Assembly: GCF_000027145.1 (NCBI RefSeq) | Contig: NC_013891.1 | Span: 1,178,001-1,242,000, forward strand | Direction of reading: 5' to 3' | DNA from: Listeria seeligeri serovar 1/2b str. SLCC3954 | GTDB lineage: Bacteria; Bacillota; Bacilli; Lactobacillales; Listeriaceae | Length of the DNA: 64,000 nt | Part shown: positions 25,486 through 36,257 of the stretch, piece after piece | How the letters are laid out: each line of letters opens with the position of its first letter | Position numbering within the stretch: the stretch's first letter is position 1 | Program-made: the position numbers and the translations under genes | The notes under the pieces: model-generated | The model's database searches: none | What the model was told of the DNA's origin: nothing | Seen by the model: only the letters and a program-made list of their open reading frames with translations

Positions 25486-26424
25486 ATGAATGAAAGTGGC
25501 ACTTTTTTCCCAGTGAGCGTTAAAAAATTTATGGAAAAAGGGATTGCTTCGTTGTCAGAAGATGAGTTAATGAGTACGCTGCATTATTTGGAGAATGCGT
25601 ATCATCAAGAGCCATGCAACGAGGAAATTGTACATATACTAATCCAATTTTATAATCAAACAGATAAAACGAAAAAAGCGCAAGAAATGGGACAGAACTT
25701 CTTAACAATGAATGGCTATAATAAAGACATATTAGGAGAATTATCCGTTACTTTTATGAAAGAAAATAATATGGATACTTATTTCACTTTAGTACGTCAT
25801 TATATGGAAGAAGAAAATAAAGAAGCGAACGAACAAATCGTGGATAATGTCATCCCATTTCCAAAACAATTTGTACCAAGGAAAGATGTTCGCGGGTTTG
25901 CATCATGGCAAACTTCTGAGCAACTGGAATTTTTACAAGAAGCACGTTTTTTAGAAATTGATGATTTTTTACCGATATTCAAACAATTTTTAGAAGACGA
26001 TCAATTTTCGCCGTTTGTTCAGTCGATGATTTTTGAGCTGATGCAAGAAAAAGAAATAGATGAAGAAGTGGAAGTTCGAAAAATAGCAAAAACAGGCATT
26101 TTTAATCCGAGTAATGTTCCAATGCTAGCGGGAAATGAATTTGCTCAAGCTCTTTTTGCTGGCTTGGCTGAGAAATTAGAACACACTAACCCTAGTCTAT
26201 TAGAACAAGTACTAGGGATTATTCAACAACATTTATTTATGCTTTATCCTTTTGAACTGGAGCCGAAAAACCCTACTATCTGGATCAATGCTTACTATAA
26301 ATGGGCGAATGCGATGTATGGGGATAGTAGTGTTATTTCAGATGAAGTTAATCCTGTTTTAGTAGAGGATGCAATAGCGATTATTGAAGACTTAGAAATC
26401 AGGCAGCAAAATTATTTTATATAA
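25486..26424 (+). CDS. YsoA-like TPR-type protein upstream of tig
   Basis: A 312-residue, all-helical acidic protein with a TPR-like opening (ENAYHQEPCNEEIVHILIQFYNQTDKTKKAQEMGQNF). In B. subtilis a TPR protein (ysoA) lies at the same place before tig-clpX. Function is unknown; protein-protein interaction is inferred from the fold. AAGGAG precedes the ATG. Confidence 0.65.
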   Translation: MNESGTFFPVSVKKFMEKGIASLSEDELMSTLHYLENAYHQEPCNEEIVHILIQFYNQTDKTKKAQEMGQNFLTMNGYNKDILGELSVTFMKENNMDTYFTLVRHYMEEENKEANEQIVDNVIPFPKQFVPRKDVRGFASWQTSEQLEFLQEARFLEIDDFLPIFKQFLEDDQFSPFVQSMIFELMQEKEIDEEVEVRKIAKTGIFNPSNVPMLAGNEFAQALFAGLAEKLEHTNPSLLEQVLGIIQQHLFMLYPFELEPKNPTIWINAYYKWANAMYGDSSVISDEVNPVLVEDAIAIIEDLEIRQQNYFI

Positions 26425-26539
26425 TTATATTTGTTGTTTTCAAGTCAGGGATATCTGTGTTATTATTAGTGAGTATGGCTGAAACTTGTCATGAGAGTAA
26501 TTAAATTTGATCTAAATAGATGATGGAGGGAATTATACC

Positions 26540-27823
26540 ATGTCAGTAAAATGGGAAAAACAAGAAGGTAATGTTGGAAAACTTACTTTTGAAATTGAAC
26601 AAGAAAAAGTAAAAGAAGGTTTGGATCGCGCTTTTGTAAAAGTACGTAAAACACTTAACGTACCAGGCTTCCGTAAAGGAAAAGTTCCACGTCAAATTTT
26701 CAACCAACGTTTTGGCGAAGAAGCACTTTACCAAGATGCACTTGATATTTTGCTTCCAGAAGTTTATTCTGCAGCAATTGATGAAGCTGGAATCGATCCA
26801 GTAGATACTCCTCAAGTAAATATTGAGTCTATGGAAAAAGGCGAAACTTGGGTATTAACAGCAGACGTTACTGTGAAACCAGAAGTAAAACTTGGCGACT
26901 ATAAAGGTCTTGAAGTAGAAAAACGCGACGAAGAACTTACAACAGAAGAATTAGAAGCAGAACTTAAACAATTACAAGAGCGTCAAGCGGAATTAGTTGT
27001 TAAAGAAGACGCTCCAGCTGAAAACGGCGACACTGTTATTCTTGATTTTGAAGGATTTAAAGATGGTGCAGCATTTGAAGGTGGACAAGCTGAAAATCAT
27101 TCGTTAGAACTTGGAAGCGGACAATTTATTCCTGGTTTTGAAGAAAAATTAGTTGGCTTAAAAGCTGGCGATGAAGCGGATATCGAGCTTACTTTCCCTG
27201 AAGAATATCATGCGGAAGATTTAGCTGGACAACCAGTAGTTTTCAAAGTTAAATTACACGAAATCAAAACAAAAGAAGTTCCAGCTCTTGACGATGAACT
27301 TGCAAAAGACATTGATGAAGAAGTAGAAACTTTAGATGAATTAAAAGAAAAAATTTCTAATCGTTTACAAGAAGCGAAGAAAGATTCTGTAGCTCAAGCT
27401 AAACAAGAAGAAGTTATTGCAAAAGCTGTTGAAAATGCGGAAGTTGATATTCCACATGCAATGGTTCATCATGAAGCTGATCATTTAATGAATCACTTCG
27501 CACAAGATTTACAAGCTCAAGGACTTACTCCAGAACTTTACTACCAATTCACTGGTCAAACAGAAGAAGCAATGCACGCACAAATGGAACAAGACGCTGA
27601 AAAACGCGTGAAAATGAACCTAGTGCTTGAAGCTATTGCAGAAGCTGAAAATATTGAACCAACTGAAGAAGCTATTGATGAAGAAATTTCTACATTAGCT
27701 GAAAAATATGGTATGGAAAAAGATGCTGTTCGTGCTGCACTTGGTGATATGAGCGAACTTAAATCTGACCTTAAAATCCGTAAAGCTATCGATGTTTTAC
27801 TTGATAGTGCAGTGGAAAAATAA
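26540..27823 (+). CDS. tig: Trigger factor (ribosome-associated chaperone, PPIase)
   Basis: A 427-residue protein. The N-terminal ribosome-binding domain has the signature GFRKGKVPR (~45-53). The FKBP-type PPIase domain is at ~150-245 ([15 protein letters not shown]...[11 protein letters not shown]), followed by a helical C-terminal chaperone domain. It docks at the ribosome exit tunnel and folds nascent chains. It is followed by clpX, as in Bacillus. Confidence 0.95.
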   Translation: MSVKWEKQEGNVGKLTFEIEQEKVKEGLDRAFVKVRKTLNVPGFRKGKVPRQIFNQRFGEEALYQDALDILLPEVYSAAIDEAGIDPVDTPQVNIESMEKGETWVLTADVTVKPEVKLGDYKGLEVEKRDEELTTEELEAELKQLQERQAELVVKEDAPAENGDTVILDFEGFKDGAAFEGGQAENHSLELGSGQFIPGFEEKLVGLKAGDEADIELTFPEEYHAEDLAGQPVVFKVKLHEIKTKEVPALDDELAKDIDEEVETLDELKEKISNRLQEAKKDSVAQAKQEEVIAKAVENAEVDIPHAMVHHEADHLMNHFAQDLQAQGLTPELYYQFTGQTEEAMHAQMEQDAEKRVKMNLVLEAIAEAENIEPTEEAIDEEISTLAEKYGMEKDAVRAALGDMSELKSDLKIRKAIDVLLDSAVEK

Positions 27824-27859
27824 GTTAAATTTGATTTGAGAATTTCATAAAAAATGGGG

Positions 27860-27978
27860 AGGACATGAGTTATACTCGTGTCCTTCTGAATGTGGAAATA
27901 TGGATTCAGATGATTGGCATTTCTAATAAACAAATGCTATTATTAACACACATAGGAGATGAAAACTCGCCTATATGT
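27860..27978 (+). promoter_or_regulatory. tig-clpX intergenic hairpins
   Basis: Two stems precede clpX: AGGACATGAGT/ACTCGTGTCCT near 27860-27885, and ACATAGGAG/CTCGCCTATATGT near 27950-27978. The first may terminate tig. The second is close to the clpX start and could be an operator or part of the 5' UTR. No CtsR or HrcA site was recognised. Confidence 0.4.
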
Positions 27979-28007
27979 AACATACCTATGCGAAGGGGTG
28001 AAATATT

Positions 28008-29267
28008 ATGTTTAAATTTAACGACGAAAAAGGCCAACTTAAATGCTCCTTTTGCGGAAAGACTCAAGATCAAGTACGTAAATTAGTGGCTGGTCCAGGT
28101 GTTTATATTTGTGATGAATGTATCGAGCTTTGTAATGAAATTATTGAAGAAGAGCTAGGTATTTCTGAATTTGTTGATTTTGGTGAAGTGCCAAAACCAC
28201 AAGAAATCCGTCATATATTAAGTGATTATGTTATTGGCCAAGAACGCGCCAAAAAAGCACTCGCTGTAGCCGTTTATAATCATTACAAACGTATCAATTC
28301 TAATGAAACCAAAGAAGATGAAGTAGAACTTTCTAAAAGTAATATTTGCTTAATTGGTCCAACTGGTAGCGGTAAAACGCTTCTTGCCCAAACGTTAGCG
28401 CGAATTCTTAATGTTCCATTTGCCATTGCAGATGCAACATCATTAACAGAAGCCGGCTATGTTGGGGAAGATGTCGAAAATATTCTACTTAAATTAATCC
28501 AATCAGCTGATTATGATGTAGAAAAAGCTGAAAAAGGTATTATTTATATTGATGAAATTGATAAAGTTGCCAGAAAATCCGAAAATCCATCTATTACTAG
28601 AGATGTTTCCGGTGAAGGTGTCCAACAAGCCTTACTGAAAATTTTAGAAGGTACTGTTGCAAGTGTACCTCCACAAGGTGGTAGAAAACATCCGCATCAA
28701 GAACTAATTCAAATTGATACTGGAAATATTCTATTTATCGTCGGTGGCGCATTTGATGGTATTGAACAAATCGTCAAAAATCGAATGGGTGAAAAAGTTA
28801 TTGGATTTGGTACAGATAACGCCAAATTAAAAGATGATGAAACTTACCTTTCTCGTGTAGTACCAGAAGATTTACTGAAATTCGGATTGATTCCAGAATT
28901 TATCGGTCGTTTACCAGTTATCGCAACACTTGAGCAATTAGATGAAGCAGCCCTTGTCTCGATTTTAACAGAACCAAAAAATGCCTTAGTAAAACAATAC
29001 AAACGCATGTTGGAATTAGATGATGTAGAACTAGAATTCGAGCCTGAAGCGCTAATTGAAATTGCCAAAGAAGCAATTGAGCGCAAAACAGGAGCTCGTG
29101 GTCTTCGTTCTATTATTGAACACATTATGCTAGAAGTAATGTTCGAAATTCCTTCTCGTGATGATATTACCAAATGCATTATTACTGAAAAAGCAGCACG
29201 AGGAGAAGAAGAGCCGCAACTTCAATTAGAAGATGGCTCAATTATTCCAATTAAAACATCAGCATGA
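28008..29267 (+). CDS. clpX: ClpX, ATP-binding subunit of ClpXP protease
   Basis: A 419-residue AAA+ unfoldase. The zinc-binding domain has Cys13, Cys16, Cys35 and Cys38. Walker A is GPTGSGKT, Walker [10 protein letters not shown], and sensor 2 is GARGLRSI. It unfolds substrates for ClpP in the cytoplasm. AAGGGG lies upstream of the ATG. Confidence 0.96.
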   Translation: MFKFNDEKGQLKCSFCGKTQDQVRKLVAGPGVYICDECIELCNEIIEEELGISEFVDFGEVPKPQEIRHILSDYVIGQERAKKALAVAVYNHYKRINSNETKEDEVELSKSNICLIGPTGSGKTLLAQTLARILNVPFAIADATSLTEAGYVGEDVENILLKLIQSADYDVEKAEKGIIYIDEIDKVARKSENPSITRDVSGEGVQQALLKILEGTVASVPPQGGRKHPHQELIQIDTGNILFIVGGAFDGIEQIVKNRMGEKVIGFGTDNAKLKDDETYLSRVVPEDLLKFGLIPEFIGRLPVIATLEQLDEAALVSILTEPKNALVKQYKRMLELDDVELEFEPEALIEIAKEAIERKTGARGLRSIIEHIMLEVMFEIPSRDDITKCIITEKAARGEEEPQLQLEDGSIIPIKTSA

Positions 29268-29270
29268 TTT

Positions 29271-29301
29271 AAATGCGCGTCATAATTGGCGCGCATTTTT
29301 T
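29271..29301 (+). terminator. clpX terminator
   Basis: AAATGCGCG pairs with CGCGCATTT, followed by a T run. Confidence 0.85.
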
Positions 29302-29385
29302 CTGTTAGGCTAGAGTTTTTTACTATAACTTGGTACTTGTTTCGTGCTATACTTTAGTAATATTAGTTGGAGAGGATAAAAGGAC

Positions 29386-29952
29386 ATGAAAAGTGAAAAT
29401 ACATTTTTTTCAGGGGCACTTGGATGGATAAAAATAATTGTTATTGCGCTTGTGCTGGCTTTTGGCATTCGCTATTTTTTAATTTCTCCAGTTACTGTTA
29501 ACGGGAAGTCTATGGATCCAACGCTTCATGATGGGGAGCATTTATTTATTAATAAAGTATCTAATCCAGAGCGCTTTGACATCATTGTATTTCCTGCACC
29601 TGATGAGGAGAATGCAGAGTACATTAAACGGGTAATTGGCCTTCCAGGAGACAAAGTAGAGTATAAACAAGATCAATTATACATCAACGGCAAGGCTTAT
29701 GATGAGCCGTATTTAGATTCAGAGAAAGCCGATTTGAAAAGTGGTTACTTAACGACGGATCCTAATGGAAATCCTGATTTTACGATGGCTGAAATCAAAG
29801 GCTCTAATGGTTCGCTTACTGTCCCAGAAGGAGAATTATTCGTCTTAGGTGATAATCGCCAAGTTAGTAAAGACAGTCGCTATGTTGGTTTCATTTCACA
29901 AGATACTGTTCTTGGAAAAGTAATTTCATTTGGGAAATCATTACAACGCTAA
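29386..29952 (+). CDS. sipX: Type I signal peptidase SipX
   Basis: A 188-residue membrane protease. One N-terminal TM helix (~13-33), then box B with Ser42 (NGKSMDPTL) and the Lys general base Lys81 (EYIKRVIGLPGD). The C-terminal GDNR...SKDSR box is present. It removes signal peptides outside the membrane. First of three tandem paralogs, a Listeria hallmark. Confidence 0.93.
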   Translation: MKSENTFFSGALGWIKIIVIALVLAFGIRYFLISPVTVNGKSMDPTLHDGEHLFINKVSNPERFDIIVFPAPDEENAEYIKRVIGLPGDKVEYKQDQLYINGKAYDEPYLDSEKADLKSGYLTTDPNGNPDFTMAEIKGSNGSLTVPEGELFVLGDNRQVSKDSRYVGFISQDTVLGKVISFGKSLQR

Positions 29953-29985
29953 ATAATGCAGCAGTATGCCTAGGAGGAAACATAG

Positions 29986-30555
29986 ATGGTAGAAAATGAA
30001 GGAAAAGCGCCCAAGAAAAAAAGTGGGGCACAGCAGTTACTAAGTTGGGTACTTGTTATTGTTGTTGCACTAGCAATAGCTTTAGTGGTTCGTAACTTTG
30101 TTATTGCTCCCGTAAAAGTAGAAGGTACATCTATGGTCCCGACCTATCAAGATGGTGACCGGATTTTCATTGAAAAAATAACAGATCCAGATCGTTTTGA
30201 TATTATTGTGTTTGATGAACCACCAATGATTGGTACAGGAGAGCATTTTATCAAACGCGTAATTGGTATGCCAGGGGATAAAATAGAATTTAAAAATGGA
30301 GAACTATACTTAAATGGTAAGCGAAAAGTAGAAAAGTATTTACCTGAAGGAACTTTGACATTATGGAATCCTGATCCAACACAAAAACCATATATAGCAG
30401 ATTACACATTAGAAGATATGACTGGTGAAAGTACCGTGCCAGAAGGGAAACTTTTTGTGCTAGGGGACAATCGTGGCGGAAGTTCAGATAGTCGAGTTTT
30501 TGGATTTATTGATGATTCAACGGTAAATGGGACCGTTTTACAATTTGGAAATTAA
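29986..30555 (+). CDS. sipY: Type I signal peptidase SipY
   Basis: A 189-residue paralog with TM ~18-40, Ser49 (EGTSMVPT), Lys90 (FIKRVIGMPGD) and GDNRGGSSDSR. AGGAGG lies upstream of the ATG and 33 bp separate it from sipX. It differs from sipX in loop lengths, suggesting different substrate preference; this is inference. Confidence 0.92.
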   Translation: MVENEGKAPKKKSGAQQLLSWVLVIVVALAIALVVRNFVIAPVKVEGTSMVPTYQDGDRIFIEKITDPDRFDIIVFDEPPMIGTGEHFIKRVIGMPGDKIEFKNGELYLNGKRKVEKYLPEGTLTLWNPDPTQKPYIADYTLEDMTGESTVPEGKLFVLGDNRGGSSDSRVFGFIDDSTVNGTVLQFGN

Positions 30556-30558
30556 TGA

Positions 30559-30592
30559 AAAATCCGTGGAAGATACTTTTTCGCGGATTTCT
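30559..30592 (+). terminator. Hairpin after sipY
   Basis: AAATCCG pairs with CGGATTT around an AT-rich loop, before a separate -10-like region for sipZ. Partial read-through is possible. Confidence 0.5.
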
Positions 30593-30657
30593 CTATTAAA
30601 TGACAGATTTTTCGTTTATAATAAAACTATTAGTAAAAAATAGGGCGGTGCAACTTC

Positions 30658-31200
30658 TTGAAAGAAAAGAATTTAAAACGGTTATGGTCTTGGATTTGGG
30701 CGGCTGTTTTAGCAGTATTAATTGCTGTTATTATCCGTTTTTATTTGTTTGTGCCTATCCTAGTTGATGGGATTTCGATGATGCCGACCCTCCATAACGA
30801 TGATCGTGTAATTATTAATCGATTCGGGCATGTCGATCGTTTTGATGTCATTGTTTTTCGAGAAAATGATGGAAAAGAATATATTAAACGAGTGATTGGA
30901 CTTCCTGGTGACACAGTTGAATACAAAGCAGATCAGCTCTATATTAATGGGGAAAAATATGATGAGCCGTATTTAGATAACTACAAAGAAAAACTCAAGA
31001 ATGGCTATTTAACTGATGATTATAGTTCAAAAGATCAACTCGATGGCGGCAAAATTCCAAAAGATACTTATTTTGTGTTAGGTGATAATCGCCGAGCAAG
31101 TAAAGATAGCCGGATAATCGGTCCTATTCCACTGAGTAAAGTGCTAGGAACAACGCCGGTTTGTTACTGGCCAATTGAGAATGCCAAACTTATAGATTAG
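30658..31200 (+). CDS. sipZ: Type I signal peptidase SipZ
   Basis: A 180-residue paralog with a TTG start after GGGCGGTG. TM ~11-31, Ser40 (DGISMMPTL), Lys77 (EYIKRVIGLPGD) and GDNRRASKDSR. In L. monocytogenes SipZ is the major signal peptidase of the three (known literature). rbgA follows 9 bp later. Confidence 0.92.
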   Translation: MKEKNLKRLWSWIWAAVLAVLIAVIIRFYLFVPILVDGISMMPTLHNDDRVIINRFGHVDRFDVIVFRENDGKEYIKRVIGLPGDTVEYKADQLYINGEKYDEPYLDNYKEKLKNGYLTDDYSSKDQLDGGKIPKDTYFVLGDNRRASKDSRIIGPIPLSKVLGTTPVCYWPIENAKLID

Positions 31201-31209
31201 GAGTAAATA

Positions 31210-32073
31210 ATGACAATTCAATGGTTTCCAGGTCATATGGCCAAAGCGCGTCGTGAAGTGACAGAAAAATTAAAACTAGTAGATGTGATTTTTGAGTTAG
31301 TGGATGCACGAATTCCTCTTTCTTCCTCAAACCCTATGCTAGAAGAAATTATTCATCAAAAAAGACGTGTGATTATTTTAAATAAAGCAGACACCGCAGA
31401 TGAGAAAACAACAAAAGAATGGATTGATTATTTTGCTGAGAAAGGTTTACCGGCAGTAGCTGTTAACGCTCAAGAAGGAAAAGGTCTATTCAAAATTGAA
31501 CAAGCAGCTGAAAAATTAATGGCTGAAAAATTTGATCGTTTAAGAAGCAAAGGAATGAAACCTAGAGCAATACGAGCGATGATTTTAGGGATTCCAAATG
31601 TTGGAAAATCCACTTTAATTAATCGGTTAGCGAAGAAAAATATTGCGCGAACAGGCAATAAACCAGGTGTTACGAAAGCGCAACAGTGGATTAAAGTTGG
31701 AAAAACACTCGAACTTTTAGATACGCCAGGGATACTTTGGCCTAAATTTGAGGATCAAGAAATTGGTTACAAATTAGCATTAACTGGCGCAATAAAAGAT
31801 GATTTGCTTCAAATGGAAGAAATTGCGGGATACGGCTTGCGTTTTTTAGAAAAGCATTATCCAGACCGTCTTGAGAACTGGCTAAAAGTAGAAAAGGTTT
31901 CTGAAAATCCAATTGAGACACTGGCCTTTATCGCTGAAAAAAGAGGCTTTTTAGATCGGTATAATGATCCAGATTATTCGCGTGCTGCAGAAACCGTTGT
32001 GCGAGAAATTCGTCAGCAAAAACTAGGGAGAATGTCTTTTGATTTCCCTGATTGGGAAGAAGAAGCTGAATGA
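31210..32073 (+). CDS. rbgA: Ribosome biogenesis GTPase A
   Basis: A 287-residue circularly permuted GTPase. G4 (LNKAD) precedes G1 (GIPNVGKST) and G3 (DTPG), with the C-terminal RNA-binding helical domain. It assists late 50S subunit assembly. It overlaps rnhB by 4 bp (ATGA), indicating coupling. Confidence 0.93.
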   Translation: MTIQWFPGHMAKARREVTEKLKLVDVIFELVDARIPLSSSNPMLEEIIHQKRRVIILNKADTADEKTTKEWIDYFAEKGLPAVAVNAQEGKGLFKIEQAAEKLMAEKFDRLRSKGMKPRAIRAMILGIPNVGKSTLINRLAKKNIARTGNKPGVTKAQQWIKVGKTLELLDTPGILWPKFEDQEIGYKLALTGAIKDDLLQMEEIAGYGLRFLEKHYPDRLENWLKVEKVSENPIETLAFIAEKRGFLDRYNDPDYSRAAETVVREIRQQKLGRMSFDFPDWEEEAE

Positions 32074-32855
32074 GCGAATCAATTTCAGACATCCAAAAGA
32101 AATTAAGCCAAGTCACCTCAGAAAATGATTCTGTTTTTCAGTTATATTTACAGGATGAACGCAAAGGAGTTCAAAAACTGCTTATCTCCCTCCAAAAAAA
32201 ATGGGAAAAAGAAGCAATATTAGTTCAAAAGTTGACCAAAATGAAACAATATGAAAATGATTTATACCAACAAGGATATAAATGTATTGCTGGTGTAGAT
32301 GAAGTTGGTCGTGGCCCTTTGGCTGGTCCTGTAGTCGCGGCAGCTGTCATACTACCTGAAGATTTTTCTGTTGTTGGAATTAATGATTCTAAACAGCTAA
32401 GTGAATTGAAAAGAGAAACCCTTTTTGAGTTAATACAACAACAAGCCATAGCTGTTGGTGTCGGTATAATTGAGCATGATGTTATTGATGAAGTAAATAT
32501 TTATGAAGCTACTAAATTAGCTATGCGTAAGGCTTTAGATGAGTTAAATCCAAGCCCGGATTTCGTTTTGATTGATGCTATGCCGTTAAAATATACAGAG
32601 GCAGAATTATCTTTGATTAAAGGAGATACAAAAAGCATTTCTATAGCAGCTGCTTCAATTATTGCCAAAGTAACAAGAGATAGATTAATGAAGGATTATG
32701 ATGTAGCGTATCCGGGTTATGATTTTGTAAATAACATGGGCTACGGTACTAAAAACCATCTGAACGGCTTAGACACTATTGGTGTTTGTCCAATTCATCG
32801 TTTAAGCTTTGCACCAGTAAAAGAGGCAAAGTTGCATTTTGAAAGCTTAAAATAG
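32070..32855 (+). CDS. rnhB: Ribonuclease HII
   Basis: A 261-residue enzyme with the RNase HII core starting [15 protein letters not shown] (catalytic Asp/Glu) and later NDSK and IDAM acidic residues. It removes RNA embedded in DNA, including ribonucleotides and Okazaki primers. It has an N-terminal ~75-residue extension typical of Firmicutes. Confidence 0.93.
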   Translation: MSESISDIQKKLSQVTSENDSVFQLYLQDERKGVQKLLISLQKKWEKEAILVQKLTKMKQYENDLYQQGYKCIAGVDEVGRGPLAGPVVAAAVILPEDFSVVGINDSKQLSELKRETLFELIQQQAIAVGVGIIEHDVIDEVNIYEATKLAMRKALDELNPSPDFVLIDAMPLKYTEAELSLIKGDTKSISIAAASIIAKVTRDRLMKDYDVAYPGYDFVNNMGYGTKNHLNGLDTIGVCPIHRLSFAPVKEAKLHFESLK

Positions 32856-32873
32856 TTAAATTACTAAAGTGAA

Positions 32874-32909
32874 AAGCTTATTTTCTTAATTGAAAATAGG
32901 CTTTTTTTG
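32874..32909 (+). terminator. rnhB terminator
   Basis: AAGC-ATTTTC pairs with GAAAAT-GCTT, followed by TTTTTT. Confidence 0.75.
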
Positions 32910-32988
32910 AGCTTAAATGAAAATTTGCCTGTTTTACAAAAATAGTAAATGTTTGTACACTAGTTTTAACAAACAGGAGGTGCGCTTA

Positions 32989-33855
32989 ATGAATTTGAAA
33001 GACCGGATGACATGGCTCAAAATCGCTAATTGTAAGTCGATTTCTGCGAAGAAAAGAGCTGAAATATGGCAGAACCTTTCAGACTATAACCGCTGGGAAA
33101 TGAAAGTAGAAGAGTTTGCTGCCGGCTTTTTTTATGAGGACAAAGCTAATCAAGTAATTAATGAATTAGAAAATGCAGAGATTTATATAAATGATGAGGT
33201 GAGTATTGTATATATACTCGATGATGAGTATCCAGCGTTACTCAAAGAAATATATGAAGCCCCGCCGCTTTTATTTTGTAAAGGGAACATTGATTTACTA
33301 AAGAATGAAGCGATAGCGGTAGTAGGCACTAGACGAATGAGCGAATATGGAAGAAAAGCGTGCCATTTTATTGGTGGTGAACTGACGCGTCAAAACCTAA
33401 CAATTATTAGCGGACTAGCCAATGGAATCGATTCAGAAGCACATAAAATTGCATTACAGAAAGGTGGAAACACCATCGCAGTACTTGGTTCAGGTGTAGA
33501 TAATATTTATCCAAGAAAAAATATACAATTAGCCAAAGAAATTATTCAGAAAGGTTTACTTTTGAGTGAATACATGCCAACTGAAGAAGCAAGGCGGTGG
33601 TATTTTCCTGAACGAAATCGAATTATTAGTGGGCTGTCACTTGGTACGGTTATTATTGAGGCCGCCGAAAGAAGTGGCTCACTCATTACTGCTGATTTTG
33701 CTCTTGAACAAAATCGACAAGTTTTTGCTGTTCCTGGTAATATTTTTATCGACACTTGGAAAGGAACTAATAAGTTAATTCAAGAAGGCGCAAAGTTAGT
33801 TACAAATGCAAACAATATAATAGAAGAATTTTTTCAAATCAGACCGCAAAAGTAG
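32989..33855 (+). CDS. dprA: DNA processing protein DprA/Smf
   Basis: A 288-residue protein with the Rossmann-like DprA core (AVVGTRRMSEYGRKA, ISGLANGIDSEAH, GSGVDNIYP, FPERNRIISGLS). DprA loads RecA onto incoming ssDNA during transformation. ATG at 32989 has ACAGGAGGTG; the longer frame lacks it. It precedes topA, as in B. subtilis. Confidence 0.92.
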   Translation: MNLKDRMTWLKIANCKSISAKKRAEIWQNLSDYNRWEMKVEEFAAGFFYEDKANQVINELENAEIYINDEVSIVYILDDEYPALLKEIYEAPPLLFCKGNIDLLKNEAIAVVGTRRMSEYGRKACHFIGGELTRQNLTIISGLANGIDSEAHKIALQKGGNTIAVLGSGVDNIYPRKNIQLAKEIIQKGLLLSEYMPTEEARRWYFPERNRIISGLSLGTVIIEAAERSGSLITADFALEQNRQVFAVPGNIFIDTWKGTNKLIQEGAKLVTNANNIIEEFFQIRPQK

Positions 33856-33962
33856 TGAAATTACCTTTTCTAAGTGATTTGGCTTGCAATTCCTGATTTT
33901 TTAAGATAAGTTTGCTAAAGAAAGCTGAAAAAACATAAATTAATGACTTTTTATTAAAAGCA

Positions 33963-33991
33963 TTGACAAACCCAGTAGGAAGGGCTAATAT
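33963..33991 (+). promoter_or_regulatory. topA promoter
   Basis: TTGACA (33963-33968), exactly 17 bp, TAATAT (33986-33991): a near-consensus sigma-A promoter about 120 bp before topA. Confidence 0.75.
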
Positions 33992-34115
33992 TTACTACTG
34001 AATTATGTGAAAAATCAGCATGCAAACTTATTGAACGCGAGGCTAGGACTGTAATCCTGTTATAGCAACTAGTAAAGCCCGTGTATTGACCCAAATCAGG
34101 GAGGAATATATTAAT

Positions 34116-36194
34116 ATGGCAGATTATTTAGTGATTGTAGAGTCACCTGCAAAAGCAAAGACGATTGAAAAATATTTAGGGAAAAAATTTAAAGTAAAAG
34201 CATCGATGGGACATGTTAGAGATTTACCAAAAAGTCAAATGGGTGTCGATACAGAGCATGACTATGAACCGAGATATATAACTATTCGTGGTAAAGGTCC
34301 GGTTTTAAAAGAATTGAAACAAGCAGCAAAAAAAGCAAAAAAAGTCTATCTTGCGGCCGATCCAGATCGCGAAGGAGAAGCAATTGCGTGGCATTTAGCA
34401 AACAGTCTTGATTTAGATCAATCAGACAAATTGCGTGTGGTATTTAACGAAATTACTAAAGAGGCAGTAAAAGAATCATTTAAAACTCCTCGGAAAATAG
34501 ATATGGATTTAGTAAACGCTCAACAAGCCCGCAGAATATTGGACCGGCTAGTTGGTTACAATATTAGCCCGATTTTATGGAAGAAAGTGAAGAAGGGATT
34601 AAGCGCAGGTCGCGTTCAATCAATAGCACTTCGAATTATTATTGATAGGGAAAAAGAAATCAATAATTTTAAACCGGAAGAATATTGGACGATAGATGGC
34701 AATTTCCTTAAAGGTAAGAAAAAATTCCAAGCTAACTTCTATGGTGTAAACGGCAAGAAGAAAAAACTTTCAACAGCAGATGATGTAAAAGAAGTGATGT
34801 CGACAATTAAAGGTAAAACATTTGATGTCACAGACGTAACGAAAAAAGAACGGCTTAGAAATCCAGCTGCTCCGTTTACAACATCTAGTTTACAACAAGA
34901 AGCAGCTCGAAAATTAAACTATCGTACTCGTAAAACAATGATGCTTGCACAACAATTGTATGAAGGTATCACGCTTGGAAAACAAGGTACAGTAGGTCTA
35001 ATAACCTATATGCGTACTGACTCCACTCGTATTGCGGATTCGGCTATTTTAGAAGCAGGTAATTATATTAAAGAAACATATGGACCTGAGTTTTCAAGGA
35101 ATCACAAACGTTCCGATAAAAATGCAAAAGGCGCACAAGATGCCCATGAAGCAATCCGTCCAACAAGTGCGATGAGAAGTCCGCAAGCAGTGAAAGAATA
35201 TCTAACTCGCGATCAACTTCGCTTATACCGCTTAATTTGGGAACGTTTTATTGCTAGTCAAATGACGCCAGCTGTTCTTGATACAATGCGCGTAGATTTA
35301 GATAACAATGGTGTGAATTTTAGAGCCAATGGATCAAAAATTAAATTCCATGGTTTTATGAAAGTATATGTAGAAAGTAACGATGATAATACAGAAGAAA
35401 AAGAAAACATTTTACCGGACTTGAAAAAAGGTGACAAGGTGCAGTCAGAATCACTGGAACAGCGCCAACATTTCACACAGCCACCTCCACGTTATACGGA
35501 AGCTAGGTTAGTAAAAACACTAGAAGAAATCGGAATTGGTCGTCCTTCTACTTACTCGCCAACTTTAGATACGATTCAGCGCAGAAACTATGTATCATTG
35601 ACTAACAAGCGCTTTATCCCGACAGAACTTGGGGAAATCGTTAATGAAATGATTGAAGAATACTTCCCGGAAATTTTAGATGTGAAATTCACGGCTAACA
35701 TGGAAAGCGAGTTAGATGAAGTTGAACATGGACAAGTGGAATGGGTTAAAGTAATTGATGAATTTTATAAACAATTCGAACCAAATGTCATTAAAGCTGA
35801 TGCTGAAATGGAAAAAATCGAGATTAAAGATGAACCTGCTGGGATTGATTGCGATCTTTGTGGCGCACCAATGGTATTTAAAATGGGTAAATATGGAAAG
35901 TTCCTTGCTTGCAGTAGATTTCCTGATTGCCGAAATACCAAAGCAATTGTTAAAGAAATCGGTGTTACTTGTCCGAAATGTGAAAAAGGCCATGTAATTG
36001 AAAGAAAAAGCAAGAAAAAACGGATATTCTATGGTTGTGATCGCTATCCAGATTGCGACTACGTTTCATGGGATAAACCAGTGGAAAGAGTTTGTCCGAA
36101 ATGTAATGAACGTGCACTTGTTGAAAAGAAACTGAAAAAAGGTGTACAAGTGCAATGTACCAATTGTGATTATAAAGAATCAACTCAACAATAA
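34116..36194 (+). CDS. topA: DNA topoisomerase I
   Basis: A 692-residue type IA topoisomerase. It has the TOPRIM domain ([20 protein letters not shown]), the active-site Tyr in LITYMRTDS, and three C-terminal zinc ribbons (CDLCGAPM..., CPKCEKGH..., CPKCNERA...). It relaxes negative supercoils. GGGAGG precedes ATG 34116, the chosen start. Confidence 0.95.
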   Translation: MADYLVIVESPAKAKTIEKYLGKKFKVKASMGHVRDLPKSQMGVDTEHDYEPRYITIRGKGPVLKELKQAAKKAKKVYLAADPDREGEAIAWHLANSLDLDQSDKLRVVFNEITKEAVKESFKTPRKIDMDLVNAQQARRILDRLVGYNISPILWKKVKKGLSAGRVQSIALRIIIDREKEINNFKPEEYWTIDGNFLKGKKKFQANFYGVNGKKKKLSTADDVKEVMSTIKGKTFDVTDVTKKERLRNPAAPFTTSSLQQEAARKLNYRTRKTMMLAQQLYEGITLGKQGTVGLITYMRTDSTRIADSAILEAGNYIKETYGPEFSRNHKRSDKNAKGAQDAHEAIRPTSAMRSPQAVKEYLTRDQLRLYRLIWERFIASQMTPAVLDTMRVDLDNNGVNFRANGSKIKFHGFMKVYVESNDDNTEEKENILPDLKKGDKVQSESLEQRQHFTQPPPRYTEARLVKTLEEIGIGRPSTYSPTLDTIQRRNYVSLTNKRFIPTELGEIVNEMIEEYFPEILDVKFTANMESELDEVEHGQVEWVKVIDEFYKQFEPNVIKADAEMEKIEIKDEPAGIDCDLCGAPMVFKMGKYGKFLACSRFPDCRNTKAIVKEIGVTCPKCEKGHVIERKSKKKRIFYGCDRYPDCDYVSWDKPVERVCPKCNERALVEKKLKKGVQVQCTNCDYKESTQQ

Positions 36195-36201
36195 ATAAAA
36201 A

Positions 36202-36236
36202 AATGGCAGCACTGGGGGTTCCTTTGTGTTGCCATT
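36202..36236 (+). other. Hairpin in the topA-trmFO gap
   Basis: AATGGCAGCAC pairs with GTGTTGCCATT. No T run follows, so it may be a processing or mRNA-stability element rather than a terminator. Confidence 0.4.
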
Positions 36237-36257
36237 GTTGCGCGAGGAGGCGGACAA

